Positions 51,666-62,685 of a DNA stretch of 64,000 nucleotides are shown piece by piece; the stretch's first letter is position 1; every line of letters begins with the position of its first letter. A model generated the notes under the pieces. It did no database searches. It had not been told where the DNA came from and worked only from the letters and a program-made list of their open reading frames with translations. The DNA comes from Nocardioides panacisoli (GTDB lineage: Bacteria; Actinomycetota; Actinomycetes; Propionibacteriales; Nocardioidaceae). The stretch is from the NCBI RefSeq assembly GCF_019448235.1, contig NZ_CP080409.1:1798001-1862000 (forward strand), given 5' to 3'. Made by a program: the position numbers and the translations under genes.

Positions 51666-52076
51666 TCACCCTTCCAGGTCGTCGGGGCCGAAGGCGTCAG
51701 GCAGCACCTCACGCATCGGCCGTGCTCCAGCGGGCGTGAGGACCACCAGGTCCGGTCCGCCGTGTTCCCACAGCAACTGGCGGCAGCGGCCGCAGGGCAT
51801 CAGCAGTTCACCGCGCCCGTCGACGCACACGAAGTGGGTCAAGCGTCCGCCACCGGTCACGTAGAGCTGGCTCACCAGCCCGCACTCGGCGCAGAGGCCG
51901 ACGCCGTACGCCGCGTTCTCGACGTTGCAGCCGGTCACGACGCGACCGTCGTCCACGAGCGCAGCGGCACCGACGGCGAACTCCGAGTACGGCGCGTATG
52001 CCCGTCGCATCGCGGCCGTGGCCGCCTCGCGCAGCGGGCTCCATCCCGCGTCCGGCGCGGTCGTGTGGGTCTCCAT
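51666..52076 (-). CDS. cdd: Cytidine deaminase
   Basis: 136-residue zinc enzyme that deaminates cytidine and deoxycytidine to uridine and deoxyuridine, feeding DeoA. The zinc and catalytic residues are in GLCAECGLVSQL (Cys-Ala-Glu) and MPCGRCRQLL (Pro-Cys-x-x-Cys); YAPYSEFAVGAAAL and GCNVENAAYG bind substrate. The size fits the small homotetrameric type. It is the first gene of the cdd-deoA operon, divergent from the bmp gene. Confidence 0.96.
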   Translation of the reverse strand: METHTTAPDAGWSPLREAATAAMRRAYAPYSEFAVGAAALVDDGRVVTGCNVENAAYGVGLCAECGLVSQLYVTGGGRLTHFVCVDGRGELLMPCGRCRQLLWEHGGPDLVVLTPAGARPMREVLPDAFGPDDLEG

Positions 52077-52338
52077 GATGGGCGCAAGACTTGCAGCCCC
52101 ATCCACTCCCGGGCAAGACGCAGCGACGCCGCGGGGAGGCGGTGGGGACACGGACGGACCGGCACCGGCGATCTCCCCTCCCCGAGGCTCACGGCCGACT
52201 ACATTCCAACTCGATAACCGATGCGCGATTCGGCTTTCCCCGCCGGGCGTGACACGGGATCATGCCGAGCACCAACAACGAACTCGGGGCGCCGGCGGCT
52301 CGGACCGACGGCGCGCGAACCCACACGGAGGTCCTGAC
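52077..52338. promoter_or_regulatory. Divergent regulatory region between cdd and bmp
   Basis: 262 bases that must hold both promoters. TACATT (52200-52205) is the best plus-strand -10-like hexamer. No recognised operator, riboswitch core or ORF was seen here. Confidence 0.35.
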
Positions 52339-53439
52339 GTGAAGAAGACGACGAGGTCGGCAGCAGCCGGCACCGTGGCCCTACTGGCTGCCACCGCCCT
52401 GGTGGCCTGCGGTGAGGCACCGGAGGAGAGCGGCGACAGCGGTGCGTCGACCGACTTCCTCCCCTGCATCGTGTCCGACTCCGGCGGTTTCGACGACAAG
52501 TCGTTCAACCAGCTCAGCTTCGAGGGCGTCCAGTCGGCGGCCGACGAGCTCGGTGCCGAGGTGAACGCGGTGGAGTCCAACAGCGAGAACGACTACGGAC
52601 CGAACCTGTCCAGCCTCGCCTCCGAGGGCTGCGACGCCATCGTCACGGTCGGGTTCGCGCTCGCCGCCGCGACGAAGGAGGCCGCGGCCGCCAACCCGGA
52701 GACCGCCTACATCCTCATCGACGACGCCGCCGACGGCGGCGACGACGGCGAGACCTTCGACGGCGAGGCCGACGAGCCCAACATCAAGCCGCTGCTCTAC
52801 AACACCGCCCAGGCCGCGTTCCTCGCCGGCTACGTCGCGGCCGACTACACCAAGACCGGCAAGGTCGGCACCTACGGCGGCCAGCCGTTCCCGACCGTGA
52901 CCATCTTCATGGACGGCTTCGCCCAGGGCGTGGAGTACTACAACTCCGAGAAGGGCAAGGACGTCAAGGTCGTCGGCTGGGACGGCGAGAACGGCTCCTT
53001 CACCGGTGGCTTCGAGGCCAACCAGGCCGCGACCACGACCGCCAAGCAGGTCCTCGACCAGGACGTCGACGTGATCATGCCCGTCGGTGGCCCGATCTAC
53101 CAGGGTGCACTGACCGCGATCGACGACTCCGGCAAGGACATCGCGCTGATCGGTGTGGACGCCGACCTCTACGAGACCGACCCCAACACCCAGGACGTCG
53201 TGCTGACCTCGGTGCTGAAGAAGATGGACGTCTCCACCGAGGACGCCGTCATGTCGGCCGCGAGCGGTGAGATGGACTACGCGCCCTACGTCGGCACCCT
53301 GGAGAACGACGGCGTCGGCATCGCCCCGTTCCACAACTTCGAGGGCCAGGTGTCCGACTCCCTCCAGGACGAGCTCGACACCGTCCGCGAGGGCATCATG
53401 GACGGCTCCATCGAGGTGGACTCCTACCTCGGCGAGTGA
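52339..53439 (+). CDS. BMP-family nucleoside-binding lipoprotein of an ABC importer
   Basis: 366-residue solute-binding protein. The signal peptide ends in the lipobox ALVACG (Cys near 23), so it is anchored on the outer membrane face. The mature domain has the BMP-family segments SDSGGFDDKSFNQLSFEGVQ, NSENDYGPNLSSLASEGCDAIVTVGF, GTYGGQPFPTVTIFMDGFAQGV and DVIMPVGGPIYQGALTAI. Characterised relatives (PnrA, BmpA) bind purine or general nucleosides. ACGGAGGTCC precedes the GTG at 52339. It heads the ABC operon. Confidence 0.93.
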   Translation: MKKTTRSAAAGTVALLAATALVACGEAPEESGDSGASTDFLPCIVSDSGGFDDKSFNQLSFEGVQSAADELGAEVNAVESNSENDYGPNLSSLASEGCDAIVTVGFALAAATKEAAAANPETAYILIDDAADGGDDGETFDGEADEPNIKPLLYNTAQAAFLAGYVAADYTKTGKVGTYGGQPFPTVTIFMDGFAQGVEYYNSEKGKDVKVVGWDGENGSFTGGFEANQAATTTAKQVLDQDVDVIMPVGGPIYQGALTAIDDSGKDIALIGVDADLYETDPNTQDVVLTSVLKKMDVSTEDAVMSAASGEMDYAPYVGTLENDGVGIAPFHNFEGQVSDSLQDELDTVREGIMDGSIEVDSYLGE

Positions 53440-53449
53440 TGTGATCTGA

Positions 53450-53484
53450 TTCTGGGGAGGTCGGCACGGCCGGCCTCCCCAGAA
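53450..53484 (+). terminator. Intercistronic hairpin between bmp and the ABC ATPase gene
   Basis: TTCTGGGGAGGTCGGC pairs with GCCGGCCTCCCCAGAA around ACG: 16 pairs, one of them T-G. It lies 11 bases after the bmp stop without a T-tract. It may be a partial terminator or a 3' stabiliser raising the binding protein above the membrane subunits. Confidence 0.7.
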
Positions 53485-53528
53485 CCACGTCCAACGACCT
53501 CCGACCCGCCGAGACCATCCGAGGGCCC

Positions 53529-55040
53529 ATGACGCTCGAACTCCGCGACATCACCAAACGGTTCGGGACCCTGGTCGCCAACGACCGGATCTCGCTGACC
53601 GTCGAACCCGGCGAGATCCACTGCCTGCTCGGCGAGAACGGCGCCGGCAAGTCGACGCTGATGAACGTCCTCTACGGCCTGTACCACGCCGAGGAGGGCC
53701 AGATCCTCATCGACGGCGAGGAGCAGCACTTCGACGGCCCCGGCGATGCGATGGCCGCCGGGATCGGCATGGTGCACCAGCACTTCATGCTCGTGCCCGT
53801 CTTCAGCGTGGCCGAGAACGTGATGCTCGGTCACGAGGCCACCGGCTTCGGTGGCAGCCTGGACGTCGACGCGGCCCGGGACCGGGTGCGCGAGATCTCC
53901 GACCGGTTCGGGTTCGACGTCGACCCCGACCGCGTCGTGGAGCAGCTGCCGGTCGGCGTGCAGCAGCGCGTCGAGATCATCAAGGCGCTCTCCCGTGACG
54001 CCCAGGTGCTCGTCTTCGACGAGCCCACCGCCGTACTGACGCCGCAGGAGACCGACGAGCTGATGGCCATCATGCGCCAGCTGCGCGACGCCGGGACCGC
54101 CATCGTCTTCATCACCCACAAGCTCCGCGAGGTGCGCGAGGTCGCCGACCGGATCACCGTCATCCGGCACGGCAAGGTGGTCGGCGAGGCCGAGCCCACC
54201 GCGTCGAGCGCCGAGCTGGCCGCGATGATGGTCGGTCGCCCCGTCGAGCTCACCGTCGCCAAGGAGCCGGCCAAGGCCGGTGAGGACGCGCTGACGGTGG
54301 AGGACCTCCGGGTCACCGACGCGGATGCGCAGATCCACGTCGACGGCATCAACTTCTCGATCCGCAGCGGGGAGATCCTCGCGGTGGCCGGGGTCCAGGG
54401 CAACGGCCAGACCGAGCTCACCGAGGCGCTCCTGGGCCTCGAGCAGCACGTCTCGGGTTCGATCCGGCTCAACGGCCAGGAGCTGGTCGGCAAGTCGGTG
54501 CGCCAGGTCCTCGACGCCGGGGTCGGCTTCATCCCCGAGGACCGCCAGGTCGACGGCCTGGTGGGGAGCTTCACGATCGCGGAGAACCTCATGCTCAACC
54601 GCAGCCACGGCGCGCCGTTCGTGCGCGGCGGGTCGCTGCAGCTGGGGACCCTCACCGAGTTCGCCGAGGACCGCTTCCGGGCCTACGACGTCCGCGGCCC
54701 GAGCATCCAGGCACGGGCCGACCAACTCTCCGGCGGCAACCAGCAGAAGGTCGTGGTGGCGCGCGAGCTCTCGCGCGACCTGCGCCTGCTGGTCGCCGCC
54801 CAGCCCACGCGCGGCGTCGACGTGGGATCGATCGAGTTCATCCACCAGCAGATCGTCGCCGCCCGCGACAGCGGCATCCCGGTGCTGGTGGTGTCGACCG
54901 AACTGGACGAGGTCGAGGCCCTGGCCGACCGGATCATGGTGCTCTACCGCGGCCGCGTCGTGGGCATCGTGCCGGCCGACACCCCGCGCGAGACGCTGGG
55001 CCTGATGATGACCGGCGAGCGACCGAAGGGCGTGGCATGA
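53529..55040 (+). CDS. Nucleoside ABC importer, fused ATPase subunit
   Basis: 503 residues with two ABC domains, as in sugar/nucleoside importers (RbsA/BmpB type). The first domain has Walker [19 protein letters not shown] near residue 35, a Q-loop in [11 protein letters not shown] and Walker [14 protein letters not shown]. Its signature ([16 protein letters not shown]) is of the LPVG form. The second has a degenerate Walker A ([10 protein letters not shown]) and an intact signature [15 protein letters not shown], with QPTRGVDVG at Walker B. Asymmetry of this kind is normal for the family. It overlaps the next gene by ATGA. Confidence 0.94.
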   Translation: MTLELRDITKRFGTLVANDRISLTVEPGEIHCLLGENGAGKSTLMNVLYGLYHAEEGQILIDGEEQHFDGPGDAMAAGIGMVHQHFMLVPVFSVAENVMLGHEATGFGGSLDVDAARDRVREISDRFGFDVDPDRVVEQLPVGVQQRVEIIKALSRDAQVLVFDEPTAVLTPQETDELMAIMRQLRDAGTAIVFITHKLREVREVADRITVIRHGKVVGEAEPTASSAELAAMMVGRPVELTVAKEPAKAGEDALTVEDLRVTDADAQIHVDGINFSIRSGEILAVAGVQGNGQTELTEALLGLEQHVSGSIRLNGQELVGKSVRQVLDAGVGFIPEDRQVDGLVGSFTIAENLMLNRSHGAPFVRGGSLQLGTLTEFAEDRFRAYDVRGPSIQARADQLSGGNQQKVVVARELSRDLRLLVAAQPTRGVDVGSIEFIHQQIVAARDSGIPVLVVSTELDEVEALADRIMVLYRGRVVGIVPADTPRETLGLMMTGERPKGVA

Positions 55041-56260
55041 GCAACGACGACACCGCGACCGAGAACGCGACCGAGCAGCAGGACCCACCCCCGCCGGACC
55101 GGATGCACCGCCTGGTGCGCGAGATCGCCATGGGCAACGCCGTGGTCGTCGCCCTCGCCTTCGTCCTCGCGGTCGCCGTCGGCTCGCTGATGATCATCCT
55201 CACCGACCAGGGCGTCCGCGACGCGGCCGGGTACTTCGCCGCCCGCCCGATGGACCTGATCACCGCGGCGTGGGATGCGATCTCCGGCGCCTACTCCGCG
55301 TTGTTCCGGGGATCGATCTACAACTCCCGCGCCAATGACTTCGCCGGCGCCATCCGACCGCTCACCGAGACCCTGAAGTTCGCCGGCCCGCTGGTCGTGG
55401 CCGGACTCGGCGTCGGACTGGCCTTCCGCACCGGACTGCTCAACATCGGTGGCCGCGGCCAGATGCTCATCGGTGGCGCCGCCGCCGGCTGGGTCGCCGT
55501 CGGGATCGACCTGCCGGTCGGCATCCACCTCGTCGTCGCCGTGGCCGCCGGCATCGTCGGTGGCGCCCTGTGGGGCGGCATCGCCGGTCTGCTCAAGGCC
55601 CGCACCGGCGCCCACGAGGTGATCGTCACGATCATGCTCAACTACGTCGCGTTCTACCTGGTGTTCTTCATCCTCTCCGAGCAGGCGCTCCTGCAGGCCC
55701 CGGGGACGGTGAACCCGAAGTCACTCCCGATGCCCGAGACCGCCGTCCTCCCCCAGTTGCTCGGCGACCGGTTCAACCTCCACCTCGGCTTCCTGCTCGC
55801 CCTCGTCTCCGTGGCGCTCGTGTGGTGGCTGCTGAACCGTTCGGCGCTCGGCTTCCGGCTCCGTGCGGTGGGCGAGAACCCCCACGCAGCGCGCGCCGCC
55901 GGCATCGACGTGGGCCGCGCCTACGTCACCGTCATGCTGATCGCCGGTGGCCTGGTGGGGCTCGCCGGGGTCAACCAGGTCCTCGGCACCGTCACCAGTG
56001 GCGTCACCGTCGACCTCGACGCCGGCATCGGCTTCGACGCGATCACCGTCGCACTGCTGGGTCGCTCGCGGCCCATCGGGATCCTCGCGGCCGGGATCCT
56101 CTTCGGCGCCTTCAAGGCCGGTGGCTTCGCCATGCAGGCCTCCGAGGGCATCCCCGTCGACATCGTCCTGGTCGTGCAGTCCCTGATCGTCCTGTTCATC
56201 GCCGCCCCGCCGCTGGTACGAGCGATGTTCCGGCTGCCCACGAAGGAGGCAACCGCGTGA
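55037..56260 (+). CDS. Nucleoside ABC importer, permease 1
   Basis: 407-residue BPD_transp_2-type permease with about eight to ten membrane segments. The conserved segments [39 protein letters not shown] and [19 protein letters not shown] are typical of the YufP/BmpC subunit. The N-terminal 40 residues are polar and acidic. It overlaps the ATPase gene and permease 2 by four bases on each side. Confidence 0.92.
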   Translation: MSNDDTATENATEQQDPPPPDRMHRLVREIAMGNAVVVALAFVLAVAVGSLMIILTDQGVRDAAGYFAARPMDLITAAWDAISGAYSALFRGSIYNSRANDFAGAIRPLTETLKFAGPLVVAGLGVGLAFRTGLLNIGGRGQMLIGGAAAGWVAVGIDLPVGIHLVVAVAAGIVGGALWGGIAGLLKARTGAHEVIVTIMLNYVAFYLVFFILSEQALLQAPGTVNPKSLPMPETAVLPQLLGDRFNLHLGFLLALVSVALVWWLLNRSALGFRLRAVGENPHAARAAGIDVGRAYVTVMLIAGGLVGLAGVNQVLGTVTSGVTVDLDAGIGFDAITVALLGRSRPIGILAAGILFGAFKAGGFAMQASEGIPVDIVLVVQSLIVLFIAAPPLVRAMFRLPTKEATA

Positions 56261-57588
56261 GCGCGCTGGAGTCCCCCCTCGAGCCGAGCCGCACCCCGGC
56301 CATCGGCACGGCGCCGGTGGTGGCGCCCAAGACCCCGATCGCGCTCGGGGTGATCACCGGCCTGCTCGCGCTGCTGTTGGTGCTCAGCTCCCACGCCGGG
56401 CAGGAGACCACCTTCCGCCTCGCGACGCGCACGGACCTGTTCGAGATCCCCGCCGTCACCGTCCCGACGATGCCGACCTCGTGGCTCCTGGTCGGCCTGC
56501 TCGCGGCCGCGACGGCCTGGTCGGTCGCGCTGCTGGTCGCCAAGCGGCGTACGCCGTTGTGGCTGGTCGTCGCCTACGCCGTGGTGGGCATGCTCGCCTT
56601 CCTCACCTGGGCGGCCGCCGGCGGCACGCTGCCCGTGGTCGGCCTGCTCGGTGGCGCCCTCGCGCTGGCCATCCCGCTGGTCTTCGGTGCGCTGTGCGGC
56701 GTGCTGGGCGAGCGCTCCGGCGTCATCAACATCGCCATCGACAGCCAGCTCCTGTTCGGCGCGTTCGCCGCAGCGCTGGCCGGCTCGGCGGTGACCCAGG
56801 CACTCGGCACCGGCAGCGAGACCCTCCCCCGCTGGTCCGGCCTGCTCGCGGGCCTGGCGGCGGCGATGGTGGCCGGCATGGCGATCGCGCTCGTGCTGGC
56901 CGTGTTCTCGGTCAGTTATGGCGTGGACCAGATCATCGTCGGCGTCGTGCTCAACGTGCTGGTCATCGGGCTCACCAGCTTCCTCTTCACCCAGGTGCTT
57001 GCCCCCAACTCCGCGACACTGAACTCCCCGCCCCGCTTCCCGCGGATGCCGATCCCGCTGCTGGGCGACATCCCGCTGGTCGGGCCGATCTTCTTCCGCC
57101 AGACCCTGCTGGTCTACCTGATGTACGCCGCCGTCCCGCTCATCGCGTGGGCGCTCTACCGCAGCAAGTGGGGCCTGCGCGTGCGCGCGGTCGGGGAGCA
57201 CCCGAAGGCGGCCGACACCGTCGGCGTGAAGGTCCTCGCGACCCGCTACCGCACCCTGCTGCTCGCAGGAGTGCTGTCCGGCATCGGCGGTGCGACGTAC
57301 ACCCTGGTCGCGGTCTCGCAGTTCAACCGCGAGATGACCGGCGGCGCGGGCTTCATCGCGCTGGCGGCGATGATCTTCGGCAAGTGGGACCCCATCCGCG
57401 CCACACTCGCCGCACTGCTGTTCGGGTTCGCCTCGAACCTGCAGGGCGTGCTGTCGGTGCTCGGCTCCCCGGTGCCCAGCCAGTTCATGCTGATGCTGCC
57501 CTACGTGGTGACGATCTTCGCCGTGGCCGGGCTGGTCGGGCACTCCCGACCGCCGTCGGCGCTGAACACGCCCTACACCAAGGGCTGA
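56257..57588 (+). CDS. Nucleoside ABC importer, permease 2
   Basis: 443-residue permease of the YufQ/BmpD type. Motifs: LGERSGVINIAIDSQLLFGAF, SVSYGVDQIIVGVVLNVLVIG, LRVRAVGEHPKAADTVGVKV and GGAGFIALAAMIFGKWDPI. It is longer than usual at the N-terminus, with about three extra hydrophobic segments (residues 28-130) before the core. The GTG start lies in GTGA with the permease 1 stop and has AAGGAGG upstream. It is convergent with meaB. Confidence 0.92.
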   Translation: MSALESPLEPSRTPAIGTAPVVAPKTPIALGVITGLLALLLVLSSHAGQETTFRLATRTDLFEIPAVTVPTMPTSWLLVGLLAAATAWSVALLVAKRRTPLWLVVAYAVVGMLAFLTWAAAGGTLPVVGLLGGALALAIPLVFGALCGVLGERSGVINIAIDSQLLFGAFAAALAGSAVTQALGTGSETLPRWSGLLAGLAAAMVAGMAIALVLAVFSVSYGVDQIIVGVVLNVLVIGLTSFLFTQVLAPNSATLNSPPRFPRMPIPLLGDIPLVGPIFFRQTLLVYLMYAAVPLIAWALYRSKWGLRVRAVGEHPKAADTVGVKVLATRYRTLLLAGVLSGIGGATYTLVAVSQFNREMTGGAGFIALAAMIFGKWDPIRATLAALLFGFASNLQGVLSVLGSPVPSQFMLMLPYVVTIFAVAGLVGHSRPPSALNTPYTKG

Positions 57589-57599
57589 GGACCGGCCGG

Positions 57600-58598
57600 T
57601 CAGTCCGCCGCGCCGTGCTCGCCGTCCCAGGCGGCGAGGATGCGGTCGGCGGCCAACGGTGCCGTCAGCTCCCCCGACAGCAGGGCTGCGCGCACCTCCT
57701 CGCGCACCGCCCGGACCGCGGCCGACTCCCGCAGCCGCTGGTCCAGCTCGTCACGCACCAGGGCCCAGGTGAAGTCGTTCTGCTGGTCGGCCCGCTTGGC
57801 CGCCAGGCCGTCGGCGCCCAGGTGTTCGCGGTGGGCGAGCACCCGCTGCCACACGTCGTCGACGCCGGTGCGGTGGAGGCTGGAGCAGGTCACGACCGGG
57901 GGCGCCCAGTCCTCGGCCTGTCCGCGCACGAGCCGCAGCGCGCCGGCCAGCTCCCGCGCGGCGCCGCGGGCCTCGCGCTCGCGATCGCCGTCGGCCTTGT
58001 TGACCGCGATCACGTCGGCGATCTCCAGGATGCCCTTCTTGATGCCTTGGAGCTGGTCACCGGTGCGGGCCAGGGTGAGGAACAAGAAGGTGTCCACCAT
58101 CTTCGCGACGGTGACCTCCGACTGGCCCACACCGACGGTCTCGACCAGGACGGCGTCGTACCCGGCGGCCTCGAGCACCGTCATCGCCTGCACCGTCGCC
58201 CGGGCGACGCCGCCGAGGGTGCCGGCCGAGGGACTGGGACGGATGAAGGCGTCCGGGTTGGCGGCGAGCTGGGACATCCGGGTCTTGTCACCGAGCACGG
58301 AGCCTCCCGTGCGCACACTGGAGGGATCCACCGCGAGGACGCCGACGCGGTGGCCGGCCTCGGTCAGCTGGCTACCGAGCGCCTCGATGAAGGTGGACTT
58401 GCCCACGCCGGGCACGCCGGAGATGCCGACGCGGACCGCAGGCGTCGCAGGGGCGTCCTCCGCGAGTGCCCCGAGCAGGTCGCGGGCACCCTCACGGTGC
58501 CGGACGCTGGTCGACTCCACCAGGGTGATGGCCTGCGACACCTGGGCACGTCGGCCGGCCCGGATCCCCTCGAGGAGCTGGTCGAGCGACTGTGCCAT
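57600..58598 (-). CDS. meaB: Methylmalonyl-CoA mutase-associated GTPase
   Basis: 332-residue G3E-family GTPase that protects and loads B12 into methylmalonyl-CoA mutase. Walker A is ISGVPGVGKSTFIEALG near residue 60, GVLAVDPSSVRTGGSVLGDKTRM forms the switch region, VETVGVGQSEVTV is the Walker B/base-recognition region, and AVNKADGDRE is the guanine-specificity NKAD. The start overlaps the mutB stop (TGATG). It is the third gene of the mutA-mutB-meaB operon. Confidence 0.95.
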   Translation of the reverse strand: MAQSLDQLLEGIRAGRRAQVSQAITLVESTSVRHREGARDLLGALAEDAPATPAVRVGISGVPGVGKSTFIEALGSQLTEAGHRVGVLAVDPSSVRTGGSVLGDKTRMSQLAANPDAFIRPSPSAGTLGGVARATVQAMTVLEAAGYDAVLVETVGVGQSEVTVAKMVDTFLFLTLARTGDQLQGIKKGILEIADVIAVNKADGDREREARGAARELAGALRLVRGQAEDWAPPVVTCSSLHRTGVDDVWQRVLAHREHLGADGLAAKRADQQNDFTWALVRDELDQRLRESAAVRAVREEVRAALLSGELTAPLAADRILAAWDGEHGAAD

Positions 58599-60790
58599 CA
58601 GTGCCCGAGCTGGTCGCGCAGCGCAGCGAGCAGGTCGAGTGCGGACTCGGCGATCACCGTGCCCGGCAGGAACACCGCCGCGGCACCCATCTCCTTCAGC
58701 GTCGGGACGTCATCGGGCGGGATGACCCCGCCGATGACCACCTGGATGTCCTCGCGACCGTGCTCGGCCAGCGCGGCCTTCAGCGCCGGGAGGAGCGAGA
58801 GGTGGCCCGCCGCGAGCGAGGAGACCCCGACGAGGTGCACGTCGGCGTCGATGGCCTGCTGGGCCACCTCCTCGGGCGTGGAGAACAGCGGCCCCACGTC
58901 GACGTCGAAGCCCATGTCGGCGAACGCGGACACGACGACCTTCTGGCCGCGGTCGTGGCCGTCCTGCCCCATCTTGGCGACCAGGATGCGGGGCCGGCGG
59001 CCCTCGGCCTCGGCGAACTCGTCGGTGGACTGCCGCACCCGGTCGAGCTGGCTGGGGCCCTCGCCGTCGGAGGAGGCGGCGGCTTCGTCGCGGTACACGC
59101 CGGAAATCGTACGGATCACGGCCTGGTGCCGGCCGTAGACCTTCTCCATCGCCTCGGAGATCTCACCGACCGTGGCCTTGTTGCGGGCGGCGTCGACGGC
59201 CAGGTCGAGCAGGTTGCCCTCCAGGGAGCCGCCCTGCGACGCCCCGGCCTCGGCGGCGTTGGTGAGCGCTTCGAGCGAGCTGCGCAGGGCCTCGTCGTCC
59301 CGCTCGGCGCGCAGCCGCTCCAGCTTGGCGATCTGCTGGCGGTAGACGTCGTCGTTGTCCACGCGCAGCACATCGAGCTTGTCCTCGGCCTGCAGCCGGT
59401 AGGTGTTGACGCCCACCACGGTCTGGGCACCGGAGTCGATGCGCGCCTGCGTCCGCGCGGCCGCCTCCTCGATGCGCATCTTGGGGATGCCCTGCTCGAT
59501 CGCGGCGGCCATGCCGCCGGCCTCCTCGGCCTCGGTGATGTGGGCCCAGGCCTTCTCGGCGAGCTCATGGGTGAGGCGCTCGACGTAGTAGGAACCGGCC
59601 CACGGGTCGATCGAGTGCGTCGTACCGCTCTCCTGCTGCAGCAACAGCTGGGTGTTGCGGGCGATGCGCGCGGAGAAGTCGGTCGGCAGCGCGATCGCCT
59701 CGTCCAGCGCGTTGGTGTGCAGCGACTGGGTGTGGCCCTGCGTCGCCGCCATCGCCTCGATGCACGTGCGCGCGACGTTGTTGAACGGGTCCTGCGCGGC
59801 CAACGACCACCCCGAGGTCTGGCTGTGGGTGCGCAGGCTCAGGCTCTTGGGGTTCTGGGGGTCGAACTGGCGGACCAGCCGGCTCCAGAGCGCGCGGGCC
59901 GCGCGCATCTTGGCGACCTCCATGTAGAAGTTCATGCCGATCGCCCAGAAGAAGCTCAGCCGCGGCGCGAACTGGTCGATGGTCAGCCCCGAGTCGAGGC
60001 CCGCACGGATGTACTCCACGCCGTCGGCGAGGGTGTAGGCGAGCTCGAGGTCGGCGGTCGCCCCCGCCTCCTGCATGTGGTAGCCGGAGATGGAGATGGA
60101 GTTGAACCGCGGCATCCGCTGGCTGGTGTAGGCGAAGATGTCGGAGATGATCCGCATGCTCGGCGCCGGCGGGTAGATGTAGGTGTTGCGGACCATGAAC
60201 TCCTTGAGGATGTCGTTCTGGATGGTCCCCGAGAGCTGCTCCGGCTTCACCCCCTGCTCCTCGGCGGCGGCGATGTAGAGCGCCAGCACCGGCAGCACGG
60301 CACCGTTCATCGTCATCGAGACGCTCATCTGGTCCAGCGGGATGCCGTCGAAGAGCGTCCGGGTGTCATAGATCGAGTCGATGGCGACGCCGGCCATGCC
60401 CACGTCCCCGCGCACCCGCGGGTGGTCGGAGTCGTAGCCGCGGTGCGTGGCCAGGTCGAAGGCGACCGAGAGGCCCTTCTGGCCGGCGGCGAGATTGCGC
60501 CGGTAGAAGGCGTTGGACTCCTCGGCGGTCGAGAAGCCGGCGTACTGGCGCACCGTCCACGGACGCGTGGTGTACATCGTCGGGTAGGGACCACGCAGGA
60601 ACGGGCTGAGCCCCGGGTAGGTGTCCAGGGCGTCCAGGCCCTCGAGGTCCTCGGCACCGTAGGAGGGCTTGATCTCGATGCCCTCGGGGGCCTGCCACCC
60701 CTCGCCGACCGGCGGCGTCGGCGTGATGTCGGGGGCCTCCCCCGCCTCCGGGCTCAGTGGCAGTCCGGCGAAGCTCTTCGGAACGCTCAT
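58598..60790 (-). CDS. mutB: Methylmalonyl-CoA mutase, large (catalytic) subunit
   Basis: 730-residue B12 enzyme that interconverts methylmalonyl-CoA and succinyl-CoA. The TIM-barrel part has [21 protein letters not shown] near residue 75, [20 protein letters not shown], and [19 protein letters not shown]. The C-terminal cobalamin-binding domain has [12 protein letters not shown] (DxHxxG) near 610, then GxVG-type and [10 protein letters not shown] segments. The start overlaps mutA by ATGA. The partner small subunit is directly upstream, making the heterodimer. Confidence 0.97.
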   Translation of the reverse strand: MSVPKSFAGLPLSPEAGEAPDITPTPPVGEGWQAPEGIEIKPSYGAEDLEGLDALDTYPGLSPFLRGPYPTMYTTRPWTVRQYAGFSTAEESNAFYRRNLAAGQKGLSVAFDLATHRGYDSDHPRVRGDVGMAGVAIDSIYDTRTLFDGIPLDQMSVSMTMNGAVLPVLALYIAAAEEQGVKPEQLSGTIQNDILKEFMVRNTYIYPPAPSMRIISDIFAYTSQRMPRFNSISISGYHMQEAGATADLELAYTLADGVEYIRAGLDSGLTIDQFAPRLSFFWAIGMNFYMEVAKMRAARALWSRLVRQFDPQNPKSLSLRTHSQTSGWSLAAQDPFNNVARTCIEAMAATQGHTQSLHTNALDEAIALPTDFSARIARNTQLLLQQESGTTHSIDPWAGSYYVERLTHELAEKAWAHITEAEEAGGMAAAIEQGIPKMRIEEAAARTQARIDSGAQTVVGVNTYRLQAEDKLDVLRVDNDDVYRQQIAKLERLRAERDDEALRSSLEALTNAAEAGASQGGSLEGNLLDLAVDAARNKATVGEISEAMEKVYGRHQAVIRTISGVYRDEAAASSDGEGPSQLDRVRQSTDEFAEAEGRRPRILVAKMGQDGHDRGQKVVVSAFADMGFDVDVGPLFSTPEEVAQQAIDADVHLVGVSSLAAGHLSLLPALKAALAEHGREDIQVVIGGVIPPDDVPTLKEMGAAAVFLPGTVIAESALDLLAALRDQLGH

Positions 60791-62550
60791 GAGAGCACCT
60801 CTCTCGTCCGGCGCAGGAAGTCGAGCGCATCGATCCCCAGGGCACAGTTGTCGTCGGCGTGGTCGGCCGGCTTCCCGGCGACGATGACGCGGCGGGCACC
60901 CGCCTCGCGCAGCGCCGCCGCGGCCTCCGCGCCCCACTCCTCATACGTGGTGTCGGCACCCGCCAGGCACACGACGGGCTGGCCGTCGTACGCCGCGACG
61001 AGGGCGTCGACGCCGTCGGTCGCGCCGGCGACGTCGACGGCGATGCCGCCCGCCGCGAGCAGGTTGGTCGCGAACGTCGCCCGGGCGGTGTGCTGGGCGA
61101 TGGTGCCCAGCGTGGCGAGGAAGACGTGCTGGTCCGGCGGGGTGTCGCGCAGCTCCTCGAACGCAGCGCCGTAGGCGCGTACGTCGCCCACGGCGGGATC
61201 GCCGGTGCGCTGCGGCAGGTCCTCGCCCAGCGCCGGGAACTCGGTGAGACCGGTGAGGGGTCGCTGGCGGCGGGCGATCGCGGTCTCCCGCTCCGCCACG
61301 ACCGCGTCGATGCGCGATCGCAACGAGCCGTCCGCGAGCGCGGCCCCGATACCGCCGGCCGCCTCGATCCGGTCGAGCTCGGCCCACCCGGCGGCGGCGA
61401 GGTCGTCGGTGAGTCGCTCCACGGCGTAGGACCCGCCGGCCGGATCCGCCACCGCGGCGAGGTGGGACTCCTCGATCAGGAGGTGGGAGACGTTGCGGGC
61501 GATGCGACGACCGAAGGCGTCCGGCTGGCCGAGGGTGCTGTCGAAGGGCAGCACCGTGACGGCGTCCGCGCCGCCGACACCGGCGGCGAAGGCGGCGACG
61601 GTGCCGCGCAGCATGTTCACGTAGGGGTCGTAGCGCGTCATCATCGGGCGGCTCGTGACCGCGTGCTGGTGCTGCGCGATGGCGTGGTCGGCGTCGGCTC
61701 CGCTGAGCTCGAGCATCCGTGCCCACAGGCGGCGGGCGGCCCGGAGCTTGGCGATGGTGGGGAACTGCTCGTCGGTGGCGGCGAACCGGAACTCGACCAG
61801 CCCGGCCGCCTCCTCGAGCGGGACCCCGGCCCCGGTCAGGGCACGGAGGTACGTCGCGGCGACCGCGAGCGCGTAGCCGAGCTCCTGGGCGTCGGAGGCG
61901 CCGAGGTCGTGCACGGCCGTGGCGTCCACCACGACACCGCGGATGCCGGCCTTGCGGGCGAGCTCGGCCGTGGCCACGACGTCTGCTGCGGAGTCGTCGG
62001 GAACCGCTCCCGCCCGCACGGCGCGCGCGACCGGGTCGGCGCCCAGGTTGCTGTCGGCGTGGAGGTCCTGGCCGTGCTCTTCCGCGACGTCGAGAAGGGC
62101 GGTGGCAGCAGCGCGCGGGTCCTCGGCGTCGAGCACGACCGGCGCGAGGTCGAGCAGCACGCCGGTCAGGACCCTGGCGAGCTCGGAGCCGTCGGCGGTG
62201 GCGACCCACAGCGACGAGACGCCGCCGTCGAGGTCGACCAGCGCCGCCTCGTTGGCCGCGGCGGGGTCGGTGCCGGCGGTCATCACGCGGATGTCCCACG
62301 CGCCGGCACGGGTGGGGCGTCCGGCCGTCTGCAGGTCCTCGACCAGGCCCGGCGTGCCGAGTGGGCTGAGGTCGATGCCGTCCAGCGTGGTGTGGGTCAG
62401 CTCCGCCCACGCACGGGAGTCGGGGTCGTCCTCGCCCAGCCGCCGGGCCTTGCGGAGTGCATCGGCAGCGGCGGCTTCCCACTCCGCGCGACCGTGCTGG
62501 TCCTCCGTGTCGGCAAGGGCGAGGTGTGTCGCGTCTGTGCCACCGGTCAT
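60787..62550 (-). CDS. mutA: Methylmalonyl-CoA mutase, small subunit
   Basis: 587-residue partner of MutB. It keeps the barrel fold ([63 protein letters not shown]) but the C-terminal B12-like domain lacks the DxHxxG motif, as expected for a non-catalytic subunit. The ATG at 62550 follows TATCCT by seven bases. It heads the mutA-mutB-meaB operon and links propionyl-CoA breakdown to the TCA cycle. Confidence 0.94.
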   Translation of the reverse strand: MTGGTDATHLALADTEDQHGRAEWEAAAADALRKARRLGEDDPDSRAWAELTHTTLDGIDLSPLGTPGLVEDLQTAGRPTRAGAWDIRVMTAGTDPAAANEAALVDLDGGVSSLWVATADGSELARVLTGVLLDLAPVVLDAEDPRAAATALLDVAEEHGQDLHADSNLGADPVARAVRAGAVPDDSAADVVATAELARKAGIRGVVVDATAVHDLGASDAQELGYALAVAATYLRALTGAGVPLEEAAGLVEFRFAATDEQFPTIAKLRAARRLWARMLELSGADADHAIAQHQHAVTSRPMMTRYDPYVNMLRGTVAAFAAGVGGADAVTVLPFDSTLGQPDAFGRRIARNVSHLLIEESHLAAVADPAGGSYAVERLTDDLAAAGWAELDRIEAAGGIGAALADGSLRSRIDAVVAERETAIARRQRPLTGLTEFPALGEDLPQRTGDPAVGDVRAYGAAFEELRDTPPDQHVFLATLGTIAQHTARATFATNLLAAGGIAVDVAGATDGVDALVAAYDGQPVVCLAGADTTYEEWGAEAAAALREAGARRVIVAGKPADHADDNCALGIDALDFLRRTREVLS

Positions 62551-62557
62551 GCTCCGC

Positions 62558-62563
62558 AGGATA
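62558..62563 (-). promoter_or_regulatory. -10 element TATCCT of the mut operon, leaderless
   Basis: TATCCT on the minus strand ends seven bases before the mutA ATG. Confidence 0.55.
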
Positions 62564-62685
62564 GAGGGCGCCGCTCGGGGTCCCGGTCCGGGATCCGCCA
62601 CCTGAGCATCCGGCGCGCCGATCCGCCTGCAGGGCAGGGACGCCCACCGTTCGCTCGCCGGACACCCGGACGTGGAGGACCCGCC

